Origin: Micromonospora chaiyaphumensis
Lineage (GTDB): Bacteria; Actinomycetota; Actinomycetes; Mycobacteriales; Micromonosporaceae
Length of the DNA: 64,000 bases
Reading direction: 5' to 3'
Assembly: GCF_900091435.1 (NCBI RefSeq)
Contig: NZ_FMCS01000007.1
Span: 310,001 to 374,000, forward strand
Part shown: positions 50,536 through 60,443 of the stretch, piece by piece
How positions within the stretch are numbered: the first letter of the stretch is position 1
Layout of the letters: every line of letters starts with the position of its first letter
Program-made: the position numbers and the translations under genes
The notes under the pieces: model-generated
The model's input: only the letters and a program-made list of their open reading frames with translations
Database searches by the model: none
What the model was told of the DNA's origin: nothing

Positions 50536-50576
50536 CGGCAAACCGTAGTCCACGACCCGGGCACCCGGCGTACGGC

Positions 50577-51500
50577 CTACCGCTCCGCCTGGGCGGCGAT
50601 CACCTCGCGGGCGAGCTGGCGGTAGTTGCGCGCGCCCGAGGAGGCCGGGTCGAGGGTGGTGATCGGCGCGCCGGCCACCGTCGACTCGGGGAACTTCACC
50701 GTCTTGGTGATGACCGTCTGGTAGACCTTGTCGCCGAACGCCTCGACCACCCGCTGGAGCACCTGGCGGCAGTGGGTGGTGCGGCTGTCGTACATGGTGG
50801 CGAGGATGCCCTCGAGCTCCAGGTCGAAGTTGAGCCGCTCGCGCACCTTGTCGATGGTGTCCAGCAGCAGCGCGACACCGCGCAGGCTGAAGAACTCGCA
50901 CTCCAGCGGGATGAGCACGCCGTGCGCCACGGTCAGCGCGTTGATCGCCAGCAGGCCCAGCGAGGGCTGGCAGTCGATCAGGATGAAGTCGTACTCCTTG
51001 CGGATCGTGCGGAGCACCCGGGCCAGCGCCATCTCGCGCGCGACCTCGTTGACCAGCTGGATCTCGGCGGCGGAGAGGTCGATGTTGGCGGGCAGCAGGT
51101 GCAGGCCGGCCACGTCGGTCTTGATCAGCACGTCCTCGGCGGTGACGTCATCCTGCATGAGCAGGTTGTAGACCGACAGGTCGAGGTTGTGCGGGTTGAC
51201 GCCGAGGCCGACGGAGAGGGCGCCCTGCGGGTCGAAGTCGACCAGCAGCACCTTGCGGCCGTACTCGGCCAGCGCGGCGCCCAGGTTGATGGTGGTCGTG
51301 GTCTTGCCGACGCCACCCTTCTGGTTGGCCATCGCGATGATCCGCGCCGGGCCGTGCCGGTCGGTCGGCATCGGCTCCGGGATCGGCTTGCGCATGGTGT
51401 ACGCGGCCGGGTCGGCGGGGCCGAGGTCGGCGCCCAGCGTCGCCTGCTGCTCGCGGAGCTCCGACGTCCAGGTCTCGGCACGGTCACCGTTTCCTGCCAT
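50577..51500 (-). CDS. ParA/Soj-family ATPase (Rv1708-type)
   Basis: 307-aa Walker-type ATPase: deviant P-loop KGGVGKTTTT (61-70), LLVDFDPQGALS, and LIDCQPSLGLLA. This is the ParA homologue that accompanies scpAB and xerD, not the oriC-linked ParA next to ParB. A roughly 45-residue N-terminal tail precedes the ATPase fold. It probably acts in chromosome or protein positioning. ATG start. Confidence 0.93.
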   Translation of the reverse strand: MAGNGDRAETWTSELREQQATLGADLGPADPAAYTMRKPIPEPMPTDRHGPARIIAMANQKGGVGKTTTTINLGAALAEYGRKVLLVDFDPQGALSVGLGVNPHNLDLSVYNLLMQDDVTAEDVLIKTDVAGLHLLPANIDLSAAEIQLVNEVAREMALARVLRTIRKEYDFILIDCQPSLGLLAINALTVAHGVLIPLECEFFSLRGVALLLDTIDKVRERLNFDLELEGILATMYDSRTTHCRQVLQRVVEAFGDKVYQTVITKTVKFPESTVAGAPITTLDPASSGARNYRQLAREVIAAQAER

Positions 51501-51732
51501 GTCCTCGTTGCCCCCTCCCGACGACCACCCGGCGTCGGAGCCGTCCGACGTCCCTCGCGACGCCGCTGCGCACCCCCGGGTCCGTCGCCCCCTGAGGCCC
51601 GCGCCGAAGCCGACTGTACGCCACGCGCCAGCAGCGCGTTCGGTAGCGGGTCGGCGTGTCGGAGCCGGTGCTCAGCCGGGACCTGGTTTGTTCGCGACTG
51701 CGGGCCTCGCGACCCCGGCTCACTCCTCGCGC

Positions 51733-52725
51733 TCACCCGTGAGCGCGGGGGTGGGCGGTCGCGTAGACCTCGCGCAGCCGTTCCACGGTGACCAACGTGT
51801 ACACCTGGGTGGTGGTCACCGAGGCGTGGCCCAGCAGTTCCTGCACCACCCGCACGTCGGCGCCGCCGTCGAGCAGGTGGGTGGCGTAGGAGTGGCGCAG
51901 GGTGTGCGGGGAGACCGCGTCGGGCCCGTCCACCGGCAGGCCGGCCCGGTCGGCCGCGGCGCGCAGCACGGTCCAGGCGCCCTGCCGGGTGAGCGGGCCG
52001 CCGCGGGCGTTCACGAAGACCGCCGGGGTGCCCCGGCCGGCGGCCAGCAGCGCCGGGCGGCCCCGTACCAGCCAGGCGCGCAGCGCCTCGGCCGCGTACC
52101 CGCCGACCGGCACGAGCCGGGTCCGGCCGCCCTTGCCGTGCAGCAGCACGGTCCCGGCGTCGAGGTCGAGGTCGTCCACGGTGGCGCCGATCGCCTCGGA
52201 GATGCGCGCGCCGGTGCCGTACAGGAACTCCAGCAGCGCCCGGTCGCGCAGCGCGCGGGGCGCGGCGTCGCCGGTGGCGGTGACCGGGCCGGCGGTTTCC
52301 AGCAGCCGGACCACGGCGTCGACCGGCAGCGCCCGGGGCAGCCGGCGCGGCGGGGCGGGCGGGCGGACGTCGCGGCCGGGGTCGGCGCCGGTCATCCCCT
52401 CGCGCAGCGCGAAGCGGTGCAGTCCGCGCACGGCGCTGGCCGCGCGTGCGGCGGACGAGACGGCCAGCGGCGGGTGCCCGGCGTCACCGCCGCGCAGCCG
52501 GGCCAGGTGCGCCTCGATGTCGGCGGCGCCGACGGCGGCCAGGTCGGTCACCCCGGCGGCGGCCAGGGTGGACAGATAGCGGTCCAGGTCCCGGCGGTAC
52601 GAGGCGAGGGTGTTCGCGGACAGTCCCCGCTCGACGGTGAGATGGTCCAGGTAGCCCCGGACGGCACGGCGCAGGGCCGGCGCGGGCTCGACACCCGCGC
52701 CGGCGGCGTCCGCGGTTGTGGTCAG
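51733..52725 (-). CDS. xerD: site-specific tyrosine recombinase XerD (CTG start)
   Basis: 330 aa. The N-terminal core-binding domain starts at about residue 18 (LRRAVRGYLDHLTVERGLSA). The catalytic domain has Arg in GTGARISEAIG, Lys in LLHGKGGRTR, HTLRHSYATHLLDGG, and the nucleophile Tyr in HASVTTTQVYT. It resolves chromosome dimers with XerC at dif. No ATG, GTG or TTG precedes the core-binding domain (the first, a GTG, is codon 59); the CTG overlapping the ald stop as CTGA with GAGG seven bases upstream is the only sensible start. Confidence 0.88.
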   Translation of the reverse strand: MTTTADAAGAGVEPAPALRRAVRGYLDHLTVERGLSANTLASYRRDLDRYLSTLAAAGVTDLAAVGAADIEAHLARLRGGDAGHPPLAVSSAARAASAVRGLHRFALREGMTGADPGRDVRPPAPPRRLPRALPVDAVVRLLETAGPVTATGDAAPRALRDRALLEFLYGTGARISEAIGATVDDLDLDAGTVLLHGKGGRTRLVPVGGYAAEALRAWLVRGRPALLAAGRGTPAVFVNARGGPLTRQGAWTVLRAAADRAGLPVDGPDAVSPHTLRHSYATHLLDGGADVRVVQELLGHASVTTTQVYTLVTVERLREVYATAHPRAHG

Positions 52726-53837
52726 GCGAGCACCTCGGCCAGCGGCAGCACGTCCATGCCGTGCGCGTCGGCGACCGGGCCGTAGACGACCTGGCCGGCG
52801 TGGGTGTTCAGGCCGAGGGCGAGCGCCGGGTCGTTGCGCAGCGCCTGACGCCAGCCCTGGTTGGCCAGTTCGAGGGCGTACGGCAGGGTGACGTTGGTCA
52901 GCGCGTAGGTGCTGGTGTTCGGCACCGCGCCCGGCATGTTCGCCACGCAGTAGAAGATCGAGTCGTGCACCTTGTAGACCGGGTCGGCGTGCGTGGTGGG
53001 ACGCGAGTCCTCGAAGCAGCCGCCCTGGTCGATGGCGATGTCGACGAGCACGCTGCCCGGCTTCATCCGGGAGACCAGCTCGTTGGAGATGAGCTTCGGG
53101 GCCTTCGCGCCGGGCACCAGCACCGCGCCGATGACCAGGTCGGCGTCGACCACGGCCCGCTCGATCTCGTAGGCGTTGGAGGCGACGGTCTGCAGGTGGC
53201 CGCGGTAGATGGCGTCGGCCTGGCGCAGCCGGGCGACGTTCTTGTCCAGCAGCAGCACCTCGGACTGCAGGCCCAGCGCGATGGCGGCGGCGTTCAAGCC
53301 GGACACGCCCGCGCCGATGACGACGGTCTTGGCCGCGTAGACGCCGGAGACGCCGCCGGGCAGCACGCCCCGGCCCCCGCCGGTGCGCATCATGTAGAAG
53401 GCGCCGACCTGCGGGGCCAGCCGGCCGGCCACCTCGGACATCGGGGCGAGCAGCGGCAGCGAGCGGTCGGGCAGCTCGACGGTCTCGTAGGCGATGCCGG
53501 TGACCTTCCGGTCGACCAGCGCGTCGGTGCACTCCTTCGAGGCGGCCAGGTGCAGGTAGGTGAAGAGCACCTGCCCCTCGCGCATCCGGTGGTACTCCTC
53601 GGCGATCGGCTCCTTCACCTTGAGCACCAGCTCGGCGGTGTCCCAGACCTCGTCGGCGGTGGCCAGGATCTTGGCGCCGGCGGCGGCGAACTCGTCGTCG
53701 GTGATGATGGAGCCGACGCCCGCGCCGGACTCGACGAAGACCTCGTGGCCGTGGCGGGTGAACTCGTTGACGCCCGCGGGCGTGATCGCCACGCGGTACT
53801 CGTGGTTCTTGACCTCGCGTGGGATTCCGACCTTCAC
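52722..53837 (-). CDS. ald: alanine dehydrogenase
   Basis: 371-aa NAD-dependent enzyme interconverting pyruvate and L-alanine. N-terminal MKVGIPREVKNHEYRVAITP, the Lys in VLKVKEPI near 75, the catalytic His in TYLHLAAS near 96, and the nucleotide-binding VIGAGVSGLNAAAIALG near 175 are all present. GTG start. It is upstream of and overlaps xerD, an unusual coupling of alanine metabolism with a recombinase, although no functional link follows. Confidence 0.96.
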   Translation of the reverse strand: MKVGIPREVKNHEYRVAITPAGVNEFTRHGHEVFVESGAGVGSIITDDEFAAAGAKILATADEVWDTAELVLKVKEPIAEEYHRMREGQVLFTYLHLAASKECTDALVDRKVTGIAYETVELPDRSLPLLAPMSEVAGRLAPQVGAFYMMRTGGGRGVLPGGVSGVYAAKTVVIGAGVSGLNAAAIALGLQSEVLLLDKNVARLRQADAIYRGHLQTVASNAYEIERAVVDADLVIGAVLVPGAKAPKLISNELVSRMKPGSVLVDIAIDQGGCFEDSRPTTHADPVYKVHDSIFYCVANMPGAVPNTSTYALTNVTLPYALELANQGWRQALRNDPALALGLNTHAGQVVYGPVADAHGMDVLPLAEVLA

Positions 53838-54092
53838 GATGCAGACACCTTCCTCCGGGGAAGCTCACCCCCGACTGCTCGGCGCCGCGGCGGCCCCTTT
53901 GCCGTCGCGGTCCACCGGTCCCGCCCGGCGGCAGTCTAGGCGCGTGGGAACCCCACGGAGGCCAACACAGTGACATCCGGTGCCCGGTCGTGCTGACGGT
54001 GTGTCAGGCATGGACCGGGCTGGGCGGTGGAGACCGCCTCAGCCGTCAGGACAATGTTCGGTAAATATCCTTCCACCGACGGGGCTGCGGTG

Positions 54093-54121
54093 CGGACAGG
54101 ACGGCAGTCGATCACTAGGGT
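54093..54121 (+). promoter_or_regulatory. promoter of the TM2 gene
   Basis: CGGACA and TAGGGT, 17 bp apart. The -10 ends eight bases before the ATG, so the message would be leaderless; no ribosome site is present. A 6-bp hairpin (GGCGGT/ACCGCC, 54023-54038) lies further upstream in the divergent gap with ald. Confidence 0.5.
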
Positions 54122-54129
54122 GTCCGCTC

Positions 54130-54384
54130 ATGACCACTCCTCCTTACCAGCAGTACCCGCAGGGCGTCTCGGACAAGAGCAAGACCATCGCGGGCATCCT
54201 CGGCATCCTGCTCGGCACCTTCGGTGCCGGCCGGTTCTACATGGGTGACACCAAGACCGGCGTGCTCCAGCTCGTGGTGAGCCTCGTGACCTGCGGCCTC
54301 GGCGGTATCTGGGGCCTCATCGACGGCATCCTGATCCTCGTCAACGGCGGGGTCGACGGGCAGGGGCGCCCGCTGCGCGACTGA
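54130..54384 (+). CDS. TM2-domain membrane protein
   Basis: 84 aa: a short polar, Tyr/Gln-rich N-terminus (PPYQQYPQGVSDKSK) and a TM2 domain with two helices (IAGILGILLGTFGAGRFYMGD and LQLVVSLVTCGLGGIWGLIDGI). The GAGRFYMGD turn is the family signature. Function unknown. It is the only plus-strand gene in the final 18 kb of the window. Confidence 0.9.
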   Translation: MTTPPYQQYPQGVSDKSKTIAGILGILLGTFGAGRFYMGDTKTGVLQLVVSLVTCGLGGIWGLIDGILILVNGGVDGQGRPLRD

Positions 54385-54399
54385 GCGCCGGCACGTACT

Positions 54400-54435
54400 A
54401 AGGGGCCGCGCGGTGTTCGCACCGCGCGGCCCCTT
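54400..54435. terminator. strong bidirectional terminator
   Basis: A perfect 16-bp stem, AAGGGGCCGCGCGGTG with CACCGCGCGGCCCCTT, closed by a TTCG tetraloop, between the convergent TM2 and NUDIX genes. Confidence 0.92.
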
Positions 54436-54451
54436 CGTCGTCCGACCCTGC

Positions 54452-55053
54452 TCAGCGGGGCAGCGGCGCCTCCGGGCGGCGCAGCTCGGCGAAGCCGGTC
54501 TCCCGGGCGCGGGCCGCGGCGAGCAGCCCGGCCACGCAGGAGGCGTTGGTGATCTCGCCGGCCAGTACCATGCGGACCGCCTCGTCGAGGTCGACCCGGA
54601 CCACCTGGAGGTCGGCCTCCTCGTCACGCCGCTCGTGGCGCTGCTCGGCGGGCACGTCAGCGAGGTCGCGGGCCAGGAAGACCCGGACCACCTCGTTGCT
54701 GAACCCGGGCGAGCTGTGCAGGTCGACCAGGATGTCGATGCGGCCGGCGGTGAGGTCGGCCTCCTCGGCCAGCTCGCGGGCCGCCGCGGTGGCCAGGTCC
54801 TCGCCCCGGACGTCCATGAGCCCGGCCGGCAGCTCCCACAGGTGCCGGCCCACCGGATGCCGGTACTGCCGGATGAGCACCACCTGGCCGGCGTCGTCGA
54901 GGGCCAGCACGGCCACCGCGCCGACGTGCGTCACGTAGTCGCGGGTGCCGGTGCCCCCGCCGGGCATGGTGACGTCGTCGCTGACCACCGAGAAGATGCG
55001 GCCGGACCAGATCTCCCGGTGCTCCGTCACCTCGTACCGGTGCTCCACGGCAC

Positions 55054-55057
<4 letters not shown>
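54452..55057 (-). CDS. NUDIX hydrolase (ADP-ribose pyrophosphatase-like)
   Basis: 201 aa, homologue of M. tuberculosis Rv1700. The NUDIX box is GLMDVRGEDLATAAARELAEE followed by ADL (G-x5-E-x7-REUxEE). PGFSNEVVRVFLARDL after the box is typical of ADP-ribose pyrophosphatases. Cleaves ADP-ribose or related nucleoside diphosphates. The GTG overlaps the pyrG stop (GTGA), so it is coupled to pyrG. Confidence 0.92.
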
Positions 55058-56814
<1,757 letters not shown>

Positions 56815-56964
56815 GGCCTGCTCCCGTGTCGTCCGTAGCGGTCGTGCGAACCGCCGTGCCGATCAGCCAAGTGATCACGCGATCCACGGGATTCCACGGT
56901 AACACCTCCCCGGCCCCGCAGCGGCGTCGCACCCGCCGTCGGCGCACGTGAAGCCGTGTTCGCC

Positions 56965-59310
56965 TCAGCCGGCGGGCACCTCGGTCGATGCGGGGCCGGG
57001 CTGGGCCGGCACCCGGGGCGCCCGGTCGGCGGCGGCGTCCGGCGCCCGCGTACCCCGCTCGCGCCCCGCCGGGGCGCCCTCGCGGGCGACGGCCGGGTCG
57101 GGGTCGGGACGGTCCGCGCCGCCGGCGCCGGAGACCTCGGCCGCGCGTCCGCCGCTGGGCCCGCGGGGGCCGCCGGGCGGGGCCGCCCCGCCCTCGTCCC
57201 CGGGACGGCCGCTGCCGGGCTGGGTGCGGTCGGTGGAGTGGTCGAGCACCCGCAGGGCCGCCAGGGCCGCCATGGGCACCACGAGGGCCCCCGCCGCCCC
57301 GGCCACGTCCAGCGCCGCGCCGCCGAGCACGCCGCCCAGGCCGGCGGCCACCCCGGTGCCGGCCATCGCCGCCCGGATCGCCGGGTAGATGCCGAACAGC
57401 CGCATGAGGCCGCCCCAGGGCTGGAGCAGGGCGAACCAGACCAGCGCCGCGCCGGCCAGGGCCAGCACGGTGAGAGGGCTGTTCACGAGGGTCTGGAAGT
57501 TGGCGGTGCTGGACCGGTGCACCGTCAGCCCGCCCGTGCCGTCGCCGAGCGCGGCGAGGAAGCGACCCAGGCTGCCCCGCTCGGCCTCCGGCCGGCCCGC
57601 GTCGACCACGGCGAAGCCGATGGTGACCGCCAGGGCGGCCATGGTGGCCCAGGCCAGCCGGCTGACGGTGAGCCAGCCGCCGGTGCAGATGGCGGCGGCG
57701 ACGCTCACCCCGGCGGTGAGCGCGATGGCGCCGATCGAGTCGGCCCCCAGGTAGGGACTGCCCACGATGACGACGGCCGCCCCGCCGACCGCGACCATCA
57801 CCATCGGCCGCAGGGACCGGCGGACCCGCTGAGCCAGCCAGCCGCCGCAGAGCAGCGCGCCCGCGATGAACACGCCCAGCCCCACGTGGCCCAGGCCGGC
57901 GTACCGGCCGCCCTCCAGGGCCGAGTAGCCGACCACGCCGTTGAGCTGCAACCGGGCGCCGGTGAGCACGTCCACGCCGACCACCAGGGTGGCCAGGGCG
58001 GCCACCGCGCCGAGCGGGCCGAGGGTGCGCTCGTGGCCGGGGGTGAACCGGACCGCGGCGGTGCCGCCGACGGTCAGCAGGGCGGTCACCGAGGCGAACC
58101 AGAAGCCGGCGTGCTCCCCCCGCCACCAGGGCACGGCGTCGGCGAGCAGGGCGGCCGGCACGGCGAGCGCGGCGGCGATCAGCAGCAGTTCCACCACCGC
58201 CACCACCCGCCGGGACACCGGCGCGGGCCCGTGCGGGCCGGCGTGCCGGCGGGCCCGGCGCAGCAGCGGCAGCACCGCCACGGCGAGCGCCACCTGCGCG
58301 GCGGCGAGCAGGGTGAAGAACCAGCCGGCGACGCGGCGCTGGGCGGCGGCCTCGCGGTCCGCGTCGGCGGGCGCGTCGATGGCGGCGCGCAGGTCGTCGG
58401 GGCGGCCGTCGACGGACATCGCGGGACGGCCGAGGAAGAGCCGCTCGGGCATCGGGCGGCCCAGCGCGGCCAGCGCGGTGGGCGCCAGGTCGACCAGTTG
58501 CAGGTAGCCCTCGCGGGCGGTGCTCGGCGAGGTCAGCCAGCCCCGGTCCCAGCCGGGGCCGTCGGCCACCGCGACGTGCAGCCGGGACGAGGTGTCGGTG
58601 TCCGAGACCCCGGCCAGCAGGACCAGCGAGCGGGGCGGCCGCGCGGCGAGCACCCGGGCGAGCTGGGCGTCCACCTGGCGCGCCTGGGCGGCCCGGCTGG
58701 CCGGGTCCTCGCCGTCGACGGTGCCCAGGTCGACGACGCTCAGGATGCAGGAGCCGAGCAGCTTCGCCGGGTCGGCGGGGAGCACCGGCGCGTACCGGTC
58801 GACCCGGCCGAACGGGCGGGCGGCGGCCACCGCGGCGCCCGGGCCGACCGCCACCGTGCAGCGCACCGACTCGGACAGCGCGCCCGGCGTGGCGCCCCAG
58901 GAGAGCCGGTCCTGGTTGTACGCGACGACGCTCTCCTGGTCCGGCAGGTTCGCGCCGATCCCGTCGGGCTGCTCGATGGTCACCCCGGTGGCCGGGCAGC
59001 CCCCCGCCCGGCTGCCGTTCCAGGCGGCGAAGTTGCCGGCGCCCAGGGTGAGCCAGCCGTCGACGGGGCAGGTGGGCCGGTGCGCGGACCGCACCGAGAG
59101 GGAGCCGATCGAGCCCTGCTCGGCCATCCGCCACAGCGTCGGGGTGGTCTGCGGGTCGACGTCCTCCCAGCGCAGCCCGGCCGCCCCGGCCAGCACCACG
59201 AAGTCGGCGCTGCGCTCCGGCGCGCCGTTGTCCGGGCGGGCGGCCAGCGCGGTGATGCCGAGGGCCACCACGACCAGGGTCAACAGCACCGGAGTGAGTC
59301 TGCGCAGCAT
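56965..59310 (-). CDS. large membrane protein with alkaline-phosphatase-like ectodomain
   Basis: 781 aa. A signal/anchor helix (LTPVLLTLVVVALGITALA, 5-23) is followed by an extracytoplasmic domain of about 300 residues that resembles the alkaline phosphatase superfamily (SADFVVLAGAAGLRWEDVD, TPTLWRMAEQGSIGSLSVR, later VDLAPTALAALGRP). Then come about ten membrane helices (about 330-690) and a disordered Pro/Gly/Arg tail (700-781). The usual metal ligands are not obvious. It is coupled (TGATG) to the GT4 gene and sits in the murJ-to-pyrG operon, so an envelope role is likely. Not recognised further. Confidence 0.75.
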   Translation of the reverse strand: MLRRLTPVLLTLVVVALGITALAARPDNGAPERSADFVVLAGAAGLRWEDVDPQTTPTLWRMAEQGSIGSLSVRSAHRPTCPVDGWLTLGAGNFAAWNGSRAGGCPATGVTIEQPDGIGANLPDQESVVAYNQDRLSWGATPGALSESVRCTVAVGPGAAVAAARPFGRVDRYAPVLPADPAKLLGSCILSVVDLGTVDGEDPASRAAQARQVDAQLARVLAARPPRSLVLLAGVSDTDTSSRLHVAVADGPGWDRGWLTSPSTAREGYLQLVDLAPTALAALGRPMPERLFLGRPAMSVDGRPDDLRAAIDAPADADREAAAQRRVAGWFFTLLAAAQVALAVAVLPLLRRARRHAGPHGPAPVSRRVVAVVELLLIAAALAVPAALLADAVPWWRGEHAGFWFASVTALLTVGGTAAVRFTPGHERTLGPLGAVAALATLVVGVDVLTGARLQLNGVVGYSALEGGRYAGLGHVGLGVFIAGALLCGGWLAQRVRRSLRPMVMVAVGGAAVVIVGSPYLGADSIGAIALTAGVSVAAAICTGGWLTVSRLAWATMAALAVTIGFAVVDAGRPEAERGSLGRFLAALGDGTGGLTVHRSSTANFQTLVNSPLTVLALAGAALVWFALLQPWGGLMRLFGIYPAIRAAMAGTGVAAGLGGVLGGAALDVAGAAGALVVPMAALAALRVLDHSTDRTQPGSGRPGDEGGAAPPGGPRGPSGGRAAEVSGAGGADRPDPDPAVAREGAPAGRERGTRAPDAAADRAPRVPAQPGPASTEVPAG

Positions 59311-60443
59311 CACCGGGTCCCCGTCGAGTGCTCGGGCGTCAGTTCGGCGTAGAGGTCGACCAGCGCGCCCGTGGTGTCCGCCTCGGTCGGCCAGGTCGCC
59401 GCCCGGGCCGCGCCCCGGCGGGCCAGGTCGGCCCGGCGGGCCTCGTCGTCCAGCAGGTCGCGTACCGCCGCGTCGACGGCGTCCACGTCGCCGGCCGGAA
59501 CCAGCACGGCCGCGTCGCCGACCAGCTCCGGCAGGCCGCCGACGGCGGTCGCCACCAGCGGTACGCCGGCACCCAGCGCCTCCTGGGCGAAGAGCTGGCG
59601 GGCCTCCCAGTCGCTGGTCACCACGGCGAGGTCGGCGGCGGCCAGCAGGTCGGCCACGTCGGTGCGGTGCCCGAGCAGGGTCACCGGCGCCCGGGCGGCC
59701 GAGATCCGCGCGGCCAGTTGCAGGTACGCGGGCCCGCTGCCGGCGATCACCACCAGCGGCGCGGGGCGCCGGGTACGCCACCGGGCGGCCGCGTCGACCA
59801 GGATGTCGTACCGCTTCTGGGGGTGCAGCCGGCCCACCGAGACGATCAGCGGCCGGTCGGCGGCGACCCCGAACTCGGCACGGACGGCGGCCCGTCGGCG
59901 GCGCGGCGCGGGCAGCGCCGGCGCGGCGACCGGGGCGAGGCGGGCGTCGGCGGCGCCGAGCGCGGCGGCCCGGTCGACCAGGTCGGCGGAGGCGCCGAGG
60001 GCGACCCGCACGTTGCGGGCCACGATCCGTTCGGCGAGCCGGGACAGCCCGCCGCGGACCCCGCCGGCGAGCACGGCGTTGTGCCACGTGACCACGAGCG
60101 GGGCGGCCGGCCGCGCGAGCACGGCGACGAGGCCGGCCCGGAGCCCGTGCGCGTGCACCACGTCGACCGGCGGGTCCGCGAGGGCCCGGCGCAGGGCGGC
60201 GACAGCCCGCGCGTCCCCCGGGGTGGGGCTGGCCGGGATCTCCACGGGCGTGAACCGCGCGCCCGCGCCGGTGAAGTCGAACTGGTCCTGGGTGGCGGCC
60301 GGGCCGCAGACCAGCACGGACGCGCCGGCGTCGGTCAGGCCCCGGGCGATCGAGCGGACGTGCTGCCCCACGCCACCGGTGCTGGAGGCGAGCACCAGGG
60401 CCACCGAGCCGGGCCACCGCGGCGCCGACGAGGCGTCCGTCAT
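59310..60443 (-). CDS. GT4-family glycosyltransferase
   Basis: 377 aa, GT-B fold, soluble or peripheral. N-terminal SSTGGVGQHVRSIARGL, VDVVHAHGLRAGLVAVL near 95, and a C-terminal nucleotide-sugar site: SVGRLHPQKRYDILVDA near 205, and SDWEARQLFAQEALGAGVPLVATAVGG near 300, with the E-x7-E pattern (here E-A-R-Q-L-F-A-Q-E). Donor and acceptor unknown. Its ATG overlaps the murJ stop (4 nt), which ties it to wall or envelope glycan synthesis. Confidence 0.9.
   Translation of the reverse strand: MTDASSAPRWPGSVALVLASSTGGVGQHVRSIARGLTDAGASVLVCGPAATQDQFDFTGAGARFTPVEIPASPTPGDARAVAALRRALADPPVDVVHAHGLRAGLVAVLARPAAPLVVTWHNAVLAGGVRGGLSRLAERIVARNVRVALGASADLVDRAAALGAADARLAPVAAPALPAPRRRRAAVRAEFGVAADRPLIVSVGRLHPQKRYDILVDAAARWRTRRPAPLVVIAGSGPAYLQLAARISAARAPVTLLGHRTDVADLLAAADLAVVTSDWEARQLFAQEALGAGVPLVATAVGGLPELVGDAAVLVPAGDVDAVDAAVRDLLDDEARRADLARRGAARAATWPTEADTTGALVDLYAELTPEHSTGTR

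Noticed and set aside
51733..53976. 747-aa frame extending xerD upstream through ald
   Set aside because: The upstream 330 residues are an alternate-frame shadow of ald with Arg/Gly-rich sequence.
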